A stretch of 64,000 bases of DNA from contig NZ_AP017422.1 of the NCBI RefSeq assembly GCF_002355595.1, positions 2,232,001 through 2,296,000 of the forward strand. Direction: 5' to 3'. The notes beneath the pieces are model-generated. The model saw only the letters and a program-made list of their open reading frames with translations, did no database searches and was not told the origin of the DNA. The first letter of the stretch is position 1, and every line of letters starts with the position of its first letter. The translations under genes and the position numbers were made by a program. Positions 44,801 to 52,975 of this stretch are shown here, piece after piece. This DNA comes from Filimonas lacunae (GTDB lineage: Bacteria; Bacteroidota; Bacteroidia; Chitinophagales; Chitinophagaceae).

Positions 44801-46930
44801 ACTGTTGGAGCATACTGGATTACCTACAGCTTCAGCAACAGCGATGGCTGTACAGATACTACCGGTGCTGCTATCACGATCCATGCTTTACCAACGGCGA
44901 CTATCGCTTACGGCACTTATTGTGCAAGGGATAGTGCGGAAGTAACCTTGACAGGTGCAACTGGTGGTCAATATACCTCAACGAGTGGCCTGGTGATCAA
45001 TAAAACAAGCGGTACTGTAGACTTAGCGAAGAGCGGAGTAGGCAGCTACTGGATTACTTACAGCTTCAGCAACAGCGATGGCTGTACAGATACTACCGGT
45101 GCTGCTATCACGATCCATGCTTTACCAACCGCGACTATCGCTTACGGCACTTATTGTGCAAGGGATAGCGCGGAAGTAACCTTGACAGGTGCAACTGGCG
45201 GTAGCTTCACCTCAACGAGTGGCCTGGTGATTAATAAAACAAGCGGTACTGTAGACTTAGCGAAGAGCGGAGTAGGCAGCTACTGGATTACTTACAGCTT
45301 CAGCAACAGCGATGGCTGTACGGATACTACAGGATCAAGCATTGTTATCAATGCATTACCAGTGGTACCAGTCATCACAGGCGCATCCAGCGTATGTATC
45401 AACAGTACTACTCAGTTGACCAATGCAGTAAGCGGTGGTGTATGGAGCAGCAGCGATACCACTGTAGCAACTATCAGCAACACAGGCTTAGTGAAAGCGG
45501 TAGGCAAAGGCGATATCGTAATCACCTACACCGTAACAAACACAAGTGGTTGCTCAAGCGACACAACATTCCAGTTAAGCACACTGCCAATACCTGCATT
45601 CTCAGCCAGCGGAAACAGCATCTTATGCTATGGAAGCACAACAGGTGAAATCACAATCAATGCGGTAGAAACAGGCTTGGTATACGCACTCAATGGTGGA
45701 ACATATCAGTCAGAAAATGTGTTCAAATCGCTGACAGCAGGTACTTATACGGTAGCGGCTAAAAATGCAGCAGGTTGTGTGGTAACACAAACGGTGTCTA
45801 TTACTCAGCCGGATTCGCTGAAACTGACAGATAACATTGTAAGAGTGGGTTGTCATTCTTCAGCTACAGGTGCGGTGAACGTGGCCATCGAAGGTGGTGT
45901 GGCACCATACAGCTACGCATGGAGCAACGGAGCTACTACTCAAAACATTAGTGAGTTAATAGCTGGTACTTATACTATCACAGTAAAAGACGCCAACGGA
46001 TGTATCGATTCACTGAAAGCGGTAGTAACAGAAGTGATCAGCGTGTTTGATGTACAAGCGCCTGTTACATTGGCAAATGGCCAGGTGCGCGTAACGGGTA
46101 CAACAATACCAGGTGCGAACGTAGCTGTGATTTACCCGAATGTATCAATCAACAAAGCCACTGCAGGTGCTGACGGAAGTTTTGCGGTAACTGCTACACC
46201 AGGTGTAAGTTCGGGAAGTGTAATTGTAACGGTAACAGACCCGGTAACAGGAATCACTTGTTCTAAAACCATGCAGTATGTAGATGCTTCACAGTCAGAT
46301 GTGGCAATTACTAAAACACTGGTGTCTAAAGGAAAAGTAACAGTAGGCTCTTACGTAACGTTTGTAATCACTGCTACAGGTAAAGGCCCGGATGATGCTA
46401 CCAATGTAGTAGTAACAGATCCGCTGGTGTCCTTGCTGGATGGTGTAGATTCTGTTTCAACAACAAGAGGAACTGTGTCTTACAACTCAGTAACCAAGAA
46501 ACTGGAATGGGTTATCGATACGTTACATGCAGATTCTTCTATCACACTTTCGTTCCGTGTAAGAGTAGTGGCTGCGGGTACACTGGAAAACACAGCAACT
46601 ATCAAAGCGAACGAAAAAGATCCGGATACAGAAAACAACACAGCATCAAGTGAGCCGGTGATTGTGCTGAAAGATTTCTACATCCCTAACGTTATTACGC
46701 CAAACGGCAACGGTAAAAACGACATGTTTGTAATACCAGGTGTGCCTTCTAATGTGAGAATGGACCTGATCATCTTTAACAGATGGGGTAACGAAGTGTA
46801 TCATAACAGAAACTATGATAACACATGGGATGGTAAAGGATTGGCAGCAGGTGTTTACTACTATGTATTAAAGATCATTGCACCAGATGGCGAAACACCA
46901 TATAAAGGATACATACAATTGCTGAAATAA
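17858..46930 (+). CDS. Giant T9SS-secreted adhesin with two tandem-repeat arrays; frame broken in this sequence
   Basis: One gene of about 29 kb. If the missing bases (net 36) are restored it encodes 9,702 residues, roughly 1 MDa. Order: signal peptide (1-29, ending ASAQ), a propeller-like region (about 50-350), a jelly-roll-like module ending in ALDDISI (about 425-577), several BIG2/Ig-like domains (580-1308), 33 units of 85 residues (1311-4114), 65 units of 78 residues (about 4115-9184), then BIG2, an SprB repeat (GGVAPYSYAWSNG), a DUF11 domain and a C-terminal gliding-motility/CHU_C sorting domain (FYIPNVITPNGNGKND to the end). ATG 17858 was chosen over GTG 17837 because it begins a good signal peptide. 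The open frame runs intact to 39358 and again, in the same phase, from 41717. The likely role is surface adhesion or gliding, by similarity to SprB. Confidence 0.88.
19130..19590 (+). other. Jelly-roll (carbohydrate-binding-like) module within the adhesin
   Basis: Residues about 425-577 of the adhesin follow the pattern of CBM4/9- or MAM-like beta-sandwich modules: ARLEDGYYSI at the start, a SFWVAN strand, WTQYTFEFTATATTQDVYL and the closing LALDDISIAP. Such modules bind sugars or mediate adhesion. Sugar binding here is inference from the pattern. Confidence 0.5.
20102..20331 (+). repeat. Single divergent repeat unit (possible ancestor of both arrays)
   Basis: This lone unit has the same plan as the array units: SYGQSSYC, a VTKTG strand, GLSIDATTGAINLGTSTAG, NYTITY and GAC. 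It shares YC-type spacing with array B and the DATTG/STAG features with array A, but differs in most codons. It lies between BIG2-like domains, outside both arrays. Confidence 0.6.
26501..27594 (+). repeat. Segmental duplication within array A (copy 1)
   Basis: About 1.09 kb (a little over four units) that recurs 2,550 bp downstream (10 units) at 29051-30144 with no difference that I could see by eye. It begins with the rare variant AAAATCGACGTAGCAGCTAG, which occurs only five times in the array, 1020, 510, 1020 and 1020 bp apart. Confidence 0.7.
29051..30144 (+). repeat. Segmental duplication within array A (copy 2)
   Basis: Second copy of the block at 26501-27594. It runs to just before the last unit of the array changes to GCFDTTGSA and hands over to array B. 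Confidence 0.7.
37220..39323 (+). repeat. Nine-unit higher-order block of array B, copy 1
   Basis: Units 31-39 show the variant order QY-T, SF-T, QY-G, QY-T, SF-T(GAS), QY-G, SY-G, SF-T(ASI), QY-G. The same order recurs in units 40-48 and 56-64. This copy is intact in frame apart from the last few bases, where the damage begins. Confidence 0.8.
39306..41579 (+). other. Frame-breaking indel cluster inside array B
   Basis: Compared with neighbouring units, this stretch has lost a net 36 nt by small deletions, with hardly any insertion. Examples are gctttacc to gcttacc, ccgcg to cgcg, aaggg to aagg, aataaaac to aataaac and tagattta to tagatta. Most fall in homopolymers, the mark of uncorrected long-read or pyrosequencing errors. 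Both flanks are perfect, and the frame before and after is the same. The short open frames at 39480-40046, 40364-41050 and 41205-41669 are fragments of the adhesin, not separate genes. Confidence 0.85.
39324..41396 (+). repeat. Nine-unit higher-order block of array B, copy 2 (damaged)
   Basis: Units 40-48, same variant order as copies 1 and 3, but 33 nt shorter than the expected 2106 bp through many small deletions. Per-unit losses from 39324 on are 17, 1, 1, 6, 5, 1, 0, 2 and 0 nt. Confidence 0.8.
43034..45139 (+). repeat. Nine-unit higher-order block of array B, copy 3
   Basis: Units 56-64, full length (9 x 234 bp) and intact in frame. Same variant order as copies 1 and 2. Copy 2 and copy 3 are 16 units apart. 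Confidence 0.8.
45374..46930 (+). other. C-terminal domains of the adhesin: BIG2, SprB repeat, DUF11, T9SS sorting domain
   Basis: After array B come about 518 residues: a BIG2-like domain (SGGVWSSSDTTVATIS), an SprB-type repeat (GGVAPYSYAWSNGAT then GTYTITVKDANGC), an Ig-like module, a DUF11 domain (DVAITKTLVSKGKVTVGSYV) and the final 85 residues of the gliding-motility-associated CHU_C type. The last contains NVITPNGNGKND, IFNRWGNEVY and a late GVYYYVLK strand. In the T9SS this domain is a type B sorting signal and normally needs an SprF/PorP partner, which is encoded next. Confidence 0.88.
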
Positions 46931-46949
46931 AGAACATAAAAGTCATTTT

Positions 46950-47939
46950 ATGAAACGAAGTGTGTTGGGTTTAGTTTGTGTGCTGGTTATGAGTTTACAT
47001 GCGTCGGCACAACAGGATGTTCAGTTTAGTCAGTACGTTTTTAACGGACTGACTATTAACCCGGCTTATGCGGGGTATAAGGAAGACCTGTACTTTAACG
47101 CTACCTACAGGCAGCAATGGGCAACTTTTCCGGGTGCGCCTAAAACAGGTACTATCTCGCTGGATGGCATCACTAATGCCCCGGAAGAAAGGGTAGGTGT
47201 TGGTGGACAAATTACCTGGGACAAACTAGGCCCGCAATCTTCGTTGTCATTAACAGGTTCTTACGCTTATCGTATTCCATTGGATTACGATAACGAAGAG
47301 CGTCTGGCCCTGGGTATTGGTTTTGCTTTAACGCAATACTCCCTGGATGGAACAGATTATAAATACCTGGATGATAATGATCCGGATATTCCATTGGGTA
47401 AAGTCACTAAATGGAAACCAGATGCCAGCTTTGGTGCTTATTATAGCAACCCCAACACTTATGTAGGGCTTTCGGTAATGAACTTGTTTGCACTGCCTGG
47501 GTCGCAAAAGCTGATTTTTGGCAATGGAACAACTTACACCACGCTGAGCAAAAAGCGCCATATTTATTTAACCGCCGGTACTATTTGGGAAGTGTCTGAA
47601 AGCATTGCCCTTAAACCTTCTATATTAATTAAGGAAGACTTTTTAGGACCTACCAGTGTAGACTTTAACACCTTTGTATTCCTGTCCGAAACTGTGTGGG
47701 CAGGCTTGAGTTATAGAACTGGTATGAAACTGTGGAATAAAGAAGCGCTGCAAACCAGTTTAAACTATAGCAACGCGTTAAGCCTGATGCTGGAAGTGTG
47801 GGCTACCGATCAATTAAGAATTGGTTACTCTTACGACTTCAATACCAATGGTGTTGGTAAATACCAGGCTGGATCGCATGAGTTGTCTATTGGTATGCTA
47901 TTCCGTACCAAAGACCGGGAAATGCCTAAGATGTTTTAA
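46950..47939 (+). CDS. sprF: PorP/SprF family T9SS outer-membrane protein
   Basis: A 329-residue protein with a signal peptide (about residues 1-20, ending ASAQ) and a beta-barrel-like body. The N-terminal QDVQFSQYVFNGLTINPAYAGY is the hallmark of the PorP/SprF family. It starts 19 nt after the adhesin stop, so both are co-transcribed. In Flavobacterium johnsoniae SprF is needed to deliver SprB to the cell surface; the same role for this adhesin is inferred from position. The C-terminus lies near a strong bidirectional terminator. Confidence 0.93.
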   Translation: MKRSVLGLVCVLVMSLHASAQQDVQFSQYVFNGLTINPAYAGYKEDLYFNATYRQQWATFPGAPKTGTISLDGITNAPEERVGVGGQITWDKLGPQSSLSLTGSYAYRIPLDYDNEERLALGIGFALTQYSLDGTDYKYLDDNDPDIPLGKVTKWKPDASFGAYYSNPNTYVGLSVMNLFALPGSQKLIFGNGTTYTTLSKKRHIYLTAGTIWEVSESIALKPSILIKEDFLGPTSVDFNTFVFLSETVWAGLSYRTGMKLWNKEALQTSLNYSNALSLMLEVWATDQLRIGYSYDFNTNGVGKYQAGSHELSIGMLFRTKDREMPKMF

Positions 47940-47959
47940 TAGCAAAGCTGCTAATAAAG

Positions 47960-47997
47960 AAACGGGGCTGTATTGTAAGCGCAATACAGCCCCGTTT
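47960..47997. terminator. Bidirectional intrinsic terminator
   Basis: A 16-bp perfect stem (47960-47975 with 47982-47997) closes a 6-nt loop, taagcg. It sits 20 nt after the sprF stop and 15 nt after the susD-like stop on the other strand. T-rich bases lie on both outer sides, so it can end transcripts from both directions. Confidence 0.9.
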
Positions 47998-48012
47998 ATA
48001 TTTAAATGTCAC

Positions 48013-49566
48013 TTAATTTTTAATATCCCACCATACGGGTTGGGCGGTATAGCTGGCATCATATCCTCCTATAGCGGTTACATTGGCCGTGTTATAATCC
48101 CTTTCAATATAAGCTGTTTGAAAACGGCGAATCCAGTCTTTGGCACCTGAAAAGTTTACATGTACAAATTTGGGCTTTTTAAAGTCTTTGTACACACCGG
48201 CAACCTGGTCATAATCGCCGCTGCTGTTCAGACAGTAGTCGCATTTACGCATATCTGTCCATGCCTCAGGGTTCTGATACATTACAATATATTTCTGCAT
48301 CATAATGTTGCTGAGTGTAATGGCGTCGCTTGTTTGTGCAACTGCTGCACTGTTTAAAAAAGCGTCACTGGTAGTAGTTGCTATCCCCATTTTATCCATA
48401 TGAGCTTTTATCCCTGCTTTGTAAGCCGTTAAAGCATGGCCTTTATCTCCGCTTCTAAAAGCAGCCTCCGCTTCAATAAACTTAAGTTCGGCATAACTAA
48501 TATATGCAAAGCGGGAATTCTTCTTATTAAAATAACTGCCTACCGGGTTACGGTAATTGATATCAGCAGTTGTAGGGGTTGTGGTAACGCTATCCAGGTC
48601 AACCGCTTTGCTATATTGTCCCGCCAGTGAACCGCTGGGGATTTTGTTTACCATCAGGCTCATACGCGGGTCTTCAATACCAGAGCCCCCTGTATAGGTG
48701 TTGCTAAGATAAGAAAGCAACAACTTGCCGTAGCGTATACTACTGTTACCATTGCTGGCTGTGGCGCTATAACTGTTCTCATATAATACATTCCATTCAC
48801 CAGATACAGTGCTTTCCGTAAAAGTTTTAATTTCTGTGTCTTCGTTATTCGACTGGTACGACTGTGTTATCAGGGAGAGAATGGTGCTGGCGTCGTAATT
48901 GGATTTTTTAACCAGGTGATTTAATAAGCGGGCTTTTAAAGCGTAACCAAATTTAATCCACAGGTTCACATCCCCATTGTAAATATAATCGCCTTTAGAT
49001 AAAGGGTAAGTAGTAGAAGGGGCTGCCGTTTGCAGTATTTTAATACCCTCGTCAATTTTAGTGAATAATTCAGGATACACGGTTTCTATGTTGTCAAAAG
49101 CTGGCGTAAGCGTGGTGGCACTTAATGCGTCTTTGTAAATCACCTCGCCGTACAAATCACTTATCCAGCTCCATCCAAAGGCCTCCAGCAACTTGCCTAC
49201 ACCTGCATACTGCATAGCACCAGCAGCCTCCGCCTCGCCATATAATTTATTAATGTTTACATATATGTAGCTATACCAGCCCTGCCAGCTGTTAATGTCA
49301 ACGTTATTGGCCCATTCCCAGTTTTGTAGCTTGTAATAGTTGGTGGTACTTACTGCCGGACTGCCATATTGTTGTGTAATCATAGCAGTACGTGTTCCTG
49401 CACCCCCATAACGGTTGTGCATGTTAAACAAAATAGGAGGCAACCGTAAGTCCGGTGTGGTTGATGTAGGATTGTTAGGGTCTGTGTTTACATCAAAAAA
49501 GCTTTTCTTGCATGATGTAGTGGCTATGCTTAATGCTATTACAAACGAAAGGATAATCTTTTTCAT
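48013..49566 (-). CDS. SusD/RagB-family outer-membrane lipoprotein
   Basis: A 517-residue lipoprotein (lipobox TTSC near residue 19) of the SusD-like type. The start FFDVNTDPNNPT and the helical TPR-like body are characteristic. It should sit on the cell surface as a lid for the SusC-type transporter and bind glycans or peptides. It follows susC by 6 nt, so the two form a standard pair. No glycoside hydrolase, peptidase or sensor gene is next to it, so the substrate cannot be inferred. Confidence 0.92.
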   Translation of the reverse strand: MKKIILSFVIALSIATTSCKKSFFDVNTDPNNPTSTTPDLRLPPILFNMHNRYGGAGTRTAMITQQYGSPAVSTTNYYKLQNWEWANNVDINSWQGWYSYIYVNINKLYGEAEAAGAMQYAGVGKLLEAFGWSWISDLYGEVIYKDALSATTLTPAFDNIETVYPELFTKIDEGIKILQTAAPSTTYPLSKGDYIYNGDVNLWIKFGYALKARLLNHLVKKSNYDASTILSLITQSYQSNNEDTEIKTFTESTVSGEWNVLYENSYSATASNGNSSIRYGKLLLSYLSNTYTGGSGIEDPRMSLMVNKIPSGSLAGQYSKAVDLDSVTTTPTTADINYRNPVGSYFNKKNSRFAYISYAELKFIEAEAAFRSGDKGHALTAYKAGIKAHMDKMGIATTTSDAFLNSAAVAQTSDAITLSNIMMQKYIVMYQNPEAWTDMRKCDYCLNSSGDYDQVAGVYKDFKKPKFVHVNFSGAKDWIRRFQTAYIERDYNTANVTAIGGYDASYTAQPVWWDIKN

Positions 49567-49572
49567 AATTGC

Positions 49573-52500
49573 CTAGAATTTAATGTTAAAGCCAAGAGTG
49601 AAAGTTCTGGTAGGAGGGGTGCCAAGATAGTCCATACCCGATGAGCCGGAGCCGCCTGCCCCTGCCCCTGCTGCACTCACTTCCGGATCCATGCCTTTAT
49701 AATTGGTAATTAAGAATACATTCTGAACTGCCAATAATAAATCCAGACTTTTTACAAAGGATAGTTTATTGGCCAGCAGTCTTTGTGGAAAGTGATAGCC
49801 CAATGCTACGCTACGCATTCTTAACCAGTTTACCTTAGTTATAAAATTGGGTGAGTGAAAAGCATAATAATTCACGTAATAGTTTTGATCCATTACCACC
49901 TCTTTTGAAAAATCCTGATACACCGGATCGGCAGTGGTACCCGTGTTAATGACTCCTTTCATCAAAACTGTTTGTCCGCGGTTTTCGGTCAGTTTGCTCA
50001 TACCGGTATTCATCATTTCATATTCTGTTCCGTTAAACACATCGCCGCCAATACGGGCATCCAGCAAAAAGTTGAGGTTAAAGTTTTTGTAGGTGAAGTT
50101 ATTATTCCAGCCCAGCAGCATATCCGGCTCGCGATCACCTATCATGGTAGCAGTGGCGGTAGAGGTAGTAGGCAAACCCGTAGTAGCATTTAATATCAGC
50201 TTTCCGGCATGCTCACCATTGGCCACCGTTTGCCATACATTACCACTCATGCCGAGGAACACTCCATTGTTAAACGAAGCAGCTTTGACATAGCCATACT
50301 GCGCTTCGGTTACATACAAAATAGGGATGGAGCCTGGCAGTTCCAGCACACGTCCATTGTTGTGAGAGATATTTACATTCGTGCTCCATTCAAAGCCTGC
50401 TTTTTTTACAGGTGTGGCACTGATAGCTATTTCAATGCCCTTATTCTCAATTTTACCTGCGTTTACATAACGGTAAATATAGCCCAACCCCTGGCTAACA
50501 CGTGGTGATACAATCTGATCTTTACTCAGGTTACGATACCAGGTAAAGTCCAGGCCCACTTTATTATTAAACAACCGCAATTCGGTACCAAATTCTGTAG
50601 AAGTGGTAGTTTCAGGTTTTAAATTAGGATTGCCGGCAGTATAACTATCAATATAACCGCCTCCTAAGGTAGTCTGAGGTACATCCAGGGCCGTAGTGGT
50701 TTTATAAGGCGGCGCATCTTTACCTACCTGCGACCATGATGCACGTAACTTGCCAAATGAAAGTATGTTGCTTTTAGGTAGCAGTTCCGTAAAAATAAAA
50801 CTGCCACTTACAGAGGGATAAAAGAACGAACGGTTTTGCTCAGGCAGGGTAGAAGACCAGTCATTACGCCCTGTAACATCTGCATAAGCAATGTTCCGGA
50901 ATGCCAGTCGCAAGTCCCCATACACACCCACCAGTCTTCTCCGGCCAATACTTTGCTGAAACAGCTTATTGGCTACAGCCGAGTTGTTAATACTGATAAA
51001 ATTAGGAACCAGGAAACCGGTAGCTACCCTGTAGTCAGTAGTACTATTATTCATTTCTGTGGTTTGTCCTAGCAACACATTCACATCAAAGTCTTTATTG
51101 ATCTTTTTCTGTGCGGTAATTAAAAAGGTAGAAGACAACAGGCTTACTTCCCTATCGTTTTGCGAAATACCTCCTTTCTGTAAATCGCCCGATACAGCGG
51201 AACCGGGCATAGTAACACTGTTTATTTTAGTTACATAATAATCCAATCCCAGTTTATAAGAAAATTCTAACCAGCTCAATGGCTTTACCCTTGTAAAAGC
51301 AGCCCCGGTAAAACGGTTGGTTTTATCTGTAATAGGATTATTGTGTACCAGCCAGTAGGGGTTTTCAATATCATCAGCCAGATCTGATGAAGCCAGCAGC
51401 CTTTTCTTTGAACCATCTGCATGAAGGTAATCTGCCATATTATTATTACGCGGCCAGTCAACAGCTGCCATCATGTATCCCATGCCACTGCTGTTATACA
51501 AGCCACCACCGGTTAATGCCCGGGTAGTGGTAGTGTAGGTGTAACTGGCATTAGCTCCAAACGTAAACCAGCCCAGCTTTTGCTCACCGTTATAACGAAG
51601 TGCGGTTTTGCGGTAGTCTGTAGTAGGTACAGTTCCGGTTTGATCAAATCGTTGCGCCGATAAAAAATAGTTGCCGTTTTTAGAACCACCTGAAATGCTG
51701 ATATTATTATCTATACCGTAACCGGTTTGGAAGAAATCCTGCAGGTTATTATAAACGGTGTCAGCACCAGTAAAGGCGCTGCCCCACGATAAATAGGAAG
51801 GTACAGTAGGAGTAATGGCATTTCCTTGCTTGAACTTATTTTGTTGCTGCGGCAGGCGTGCTACTCTGTTGGCGGAGAAGCGCGAACTAAGCGCAACCTG
51901 AGTAGTGCCTTCTTTTCCTTTTTTAGTGGTAATAACAATTGCTCCGGCGGCAGCACGTAAACCATATAGTGCAGCAGCCGACGGACCTTTTAATACAGAA
52001 ATAGATTCTATATCGTCCGGGTTAATGTCCATAGCCCTGTTACCAAAACTGGCCGCCGCTGCCCCCATTTTATCATAAGCAGTATTACCTACCGGTGTAG
52101 AATTGTCAATAGGTATCCCATCTATTACAAACAATGGCTGGTTGTCAGAGCTTTCCAGAACAGAGGTTCCCCCACGTATCACTATTTGTGCACTGGAACC
52201 GGGTGCACCATTGCTATTGGTAATATTCAGGCCGGCAATTTTGCCATTAAGTGCATTAATAACATTGGGTGTTTTATTTTTCAGTAGCTCTTCGCCTTTA
52301 ATGTCCTGTACTGCATAACCCAATGCTTTTTTCTCCTTTTTAATGCCAAATGCTGTTACCACCACATCTCCCAAAGCTTCCTGGCTGCGTACCAGGCGAA
52401 TGGTTTGTTGTGCCAATGCAGAAACTACGCTGGTGGTATAACCAATGTAGCTAAAGCTTAAAGTGTCACCAATGTCACCGGCAATAGTGTACGTCCCGTT

Positions 52501-52677
52501 TTTACCGGTAATAGTTTTTTTACCCGTTCGCTGGTTGGTTACCGTTACCTCGGTAAGGGGTAATCCGTCATCGTCAGAGAGTATAGTTCCGAAAAGTGTT
52601 CCGTTTTGAGCAAAGGATGCTGTGGTGGAACATAGCATGACCATAAATGTCATGAGTGGTAGCAGGAGTTGCCTCAT
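49573..52677 (-). CDS. SusC/RagA-family TonB-linked outer-membrane transporter
   Basis: A 1034-residue barrel transporter. The order is a signal peptide (1-23), a carboxypeptidase-regulatory-like domain (about 27-100: GTILSDDDGLPLTEVTVTN), a plug domain (DVVVTAFGIKKEKKALGYAV, about 104 on) and a barrel that ends in TFTLGFNIKF. It imports a substrate bound by the SusD-like partner using TonB energy. The 298-nt region upstream, up to the DeoR gene, holds that gene's terminator and otherwise only susC leader sequence without a clear consensus promoter. Confidence 0.93.
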   Translation of the reverse strand: MRQLLLPLMTFMVMLCSTTASFAQNGTLFGTILSDDDGLPLTEVTVTNQRTGKKTITGKNGTYTIAGDIGDTLSFSYIGYTTSVVSALAQQTIRLVRSQEALGDVVVTAFGIKKEKKALGYAVQDIKGEELLKNKTPNVINALNGKIAGLNITNSNGAPGSSAQIVIRGGTSVLESSDNQPLFVIDGIPIDNSTPVGNTAYDKMGAAAASFGNRAMDINPDDIESISVLKGPSAAALYGLRAAAGAIVITTKKGKEGTTQVALSSRFSANRVARLPQQQNKFKQGNAITPTVPSYLSWGSAFTGADTVYNNLQDFFQTGYGIDNNISISGGSKNGNYFLSAQRFDQTGTVPTTDYRKTALRYNGEQKLGWFTFGANASYTYTTTTRALTGGGLYNSSGMGYMMAAVDWPRNNNMADYLHADGSKKRLLASSDLADDIENPYWLVHNNPITDKTNRFTGAAFTRVKPLSWLEFSYKLGLDYYVTKINSVTMPGSAVSGDLQKGGISQNDREVSLLSSTFLITAQKKINKDFDVNVLLGQTTEMNNSTTDYRVATGFLVPNFISINNSAVANKLFQQSIGRRRLVGVYGDLRLAFRNIAYADVTGRNDWSSTLPEQNRSFFYPSVSGSFIFTELLPKSNILSFGKLRASWSQVGKDAPPYKTTTALDVPQTTLGGGYIDSYTAGNPNLKPETTTSTEFGTELRLFNNKVGLDFTWYRNLSKDQIVSPRVSQGLGYIYRYVNAGKIENKGIEIAISATPVKKAGFEWSTNVNISHNNGRVLELPGSIPILYVTEAQYGYVKAASFNNGVFLGMSGNVWQTVANGEHAGKLILNATTGLPTTSTATATMIGDREPDMLLGWNNNFTYKNFNLNFLLDARIGGDVFNGTEYEMMNTGMSKLTENRGQTVLMKGVINTGTTADPVYQDFSKEVVMDQNYYVNYYAFHSPNFITKVNWLRMRSVALGYHFPQRLLANKLSFVKSLDLLLAVQNVFLITNYKGMDPEVSAAGAGAGGSGSSGMDYLGTPPTRTFTLGFNIKF

Positions 52678-52920
52678 ATCAGTTTATTTGTGTGATGAAA
52701 GACCTAATGAATAAAGCGTCATTAATCAGCATGCATAGAAAGCCATACCTTCATAAGTAGCGTAAAAACGCAAAAAGCAGCAGTTGGTTTAACGTAATGT
52801 AAAACAAATTATCAAAATATTGCATAAAAAATCAGAAAGGCAGTGAAACAGTGCAGGTGAGTGCGGAAGTGTGCGGTGTTAGGCTACAATAAGAGGTAAA
52901 CAAGATAGCGGTAAAACAAA

Positions 52921-52956
52921 AAAGCCATAACAACTTGTTACAGCAGTTACGGCTTT
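52921..52956 (-). terminator. Intrinsic terminator after the DeoR-family gene
   Basis: An 11-bp stem with one G-U pair (aaagccataac / gttacggcttt), with a 14-nt loop, lies 20 nt past the DeoR stop. On the minus strand it is followed by TTTTTTGTTTT, a strong U-tract. Confidence 0.8.
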
Positions 52957-52975
52957 AAATACTATTAGCGGCCGA

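Larger units (their letters stand above)
30200..45373 (+). repeat. Array B: 65 tandem 234-bp units (78 residues each) in the adhesin
   Basis: Unit starts (the Ala codon of AYGTYC) recur every 234 bp from 30200, exactly so for 38 steps to 39092, then with small losses to 41864, then exactly again to the 65th unit at 45140. A typical unit reads AYGTYCARDSAEVTLTG, then TSTSGLVINKTSGTVDL, YWITYSFSNSDGC and DTTGAAITIHALPT. Variable positions are QY/SF/SY, AKSGVGS/AKSTVGA/VKSGVGS, GAAIT/GASIT and ATI/ASI/ASM. Each unit has two cysteines. The tail of the last unit diverges into the C-terminal domains. Confidence 0.95.

Noticed and set aside
21788-45373. CRISPR-like or non-coding satellite array
   Set aside because: Units are contiguous, in frame, 255 or 234 bp long, without spacers, and they translate into Ig-like modules.
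17858-46930. Calling the adhesin a pseudogene
   Set aside because: The deletions are clustered in one repeat copy, mostly in homopolymers, and sum to 36 nt with the same phase after them. Flanking units and the C-terminal sorting domain are intact.
48013-52677. A full polysaccharide utilisation locus
   Set aside because: Only susC and susD are present; no glycoside hydrolase, sulfatase or hybrid sensor gene lies beside them.
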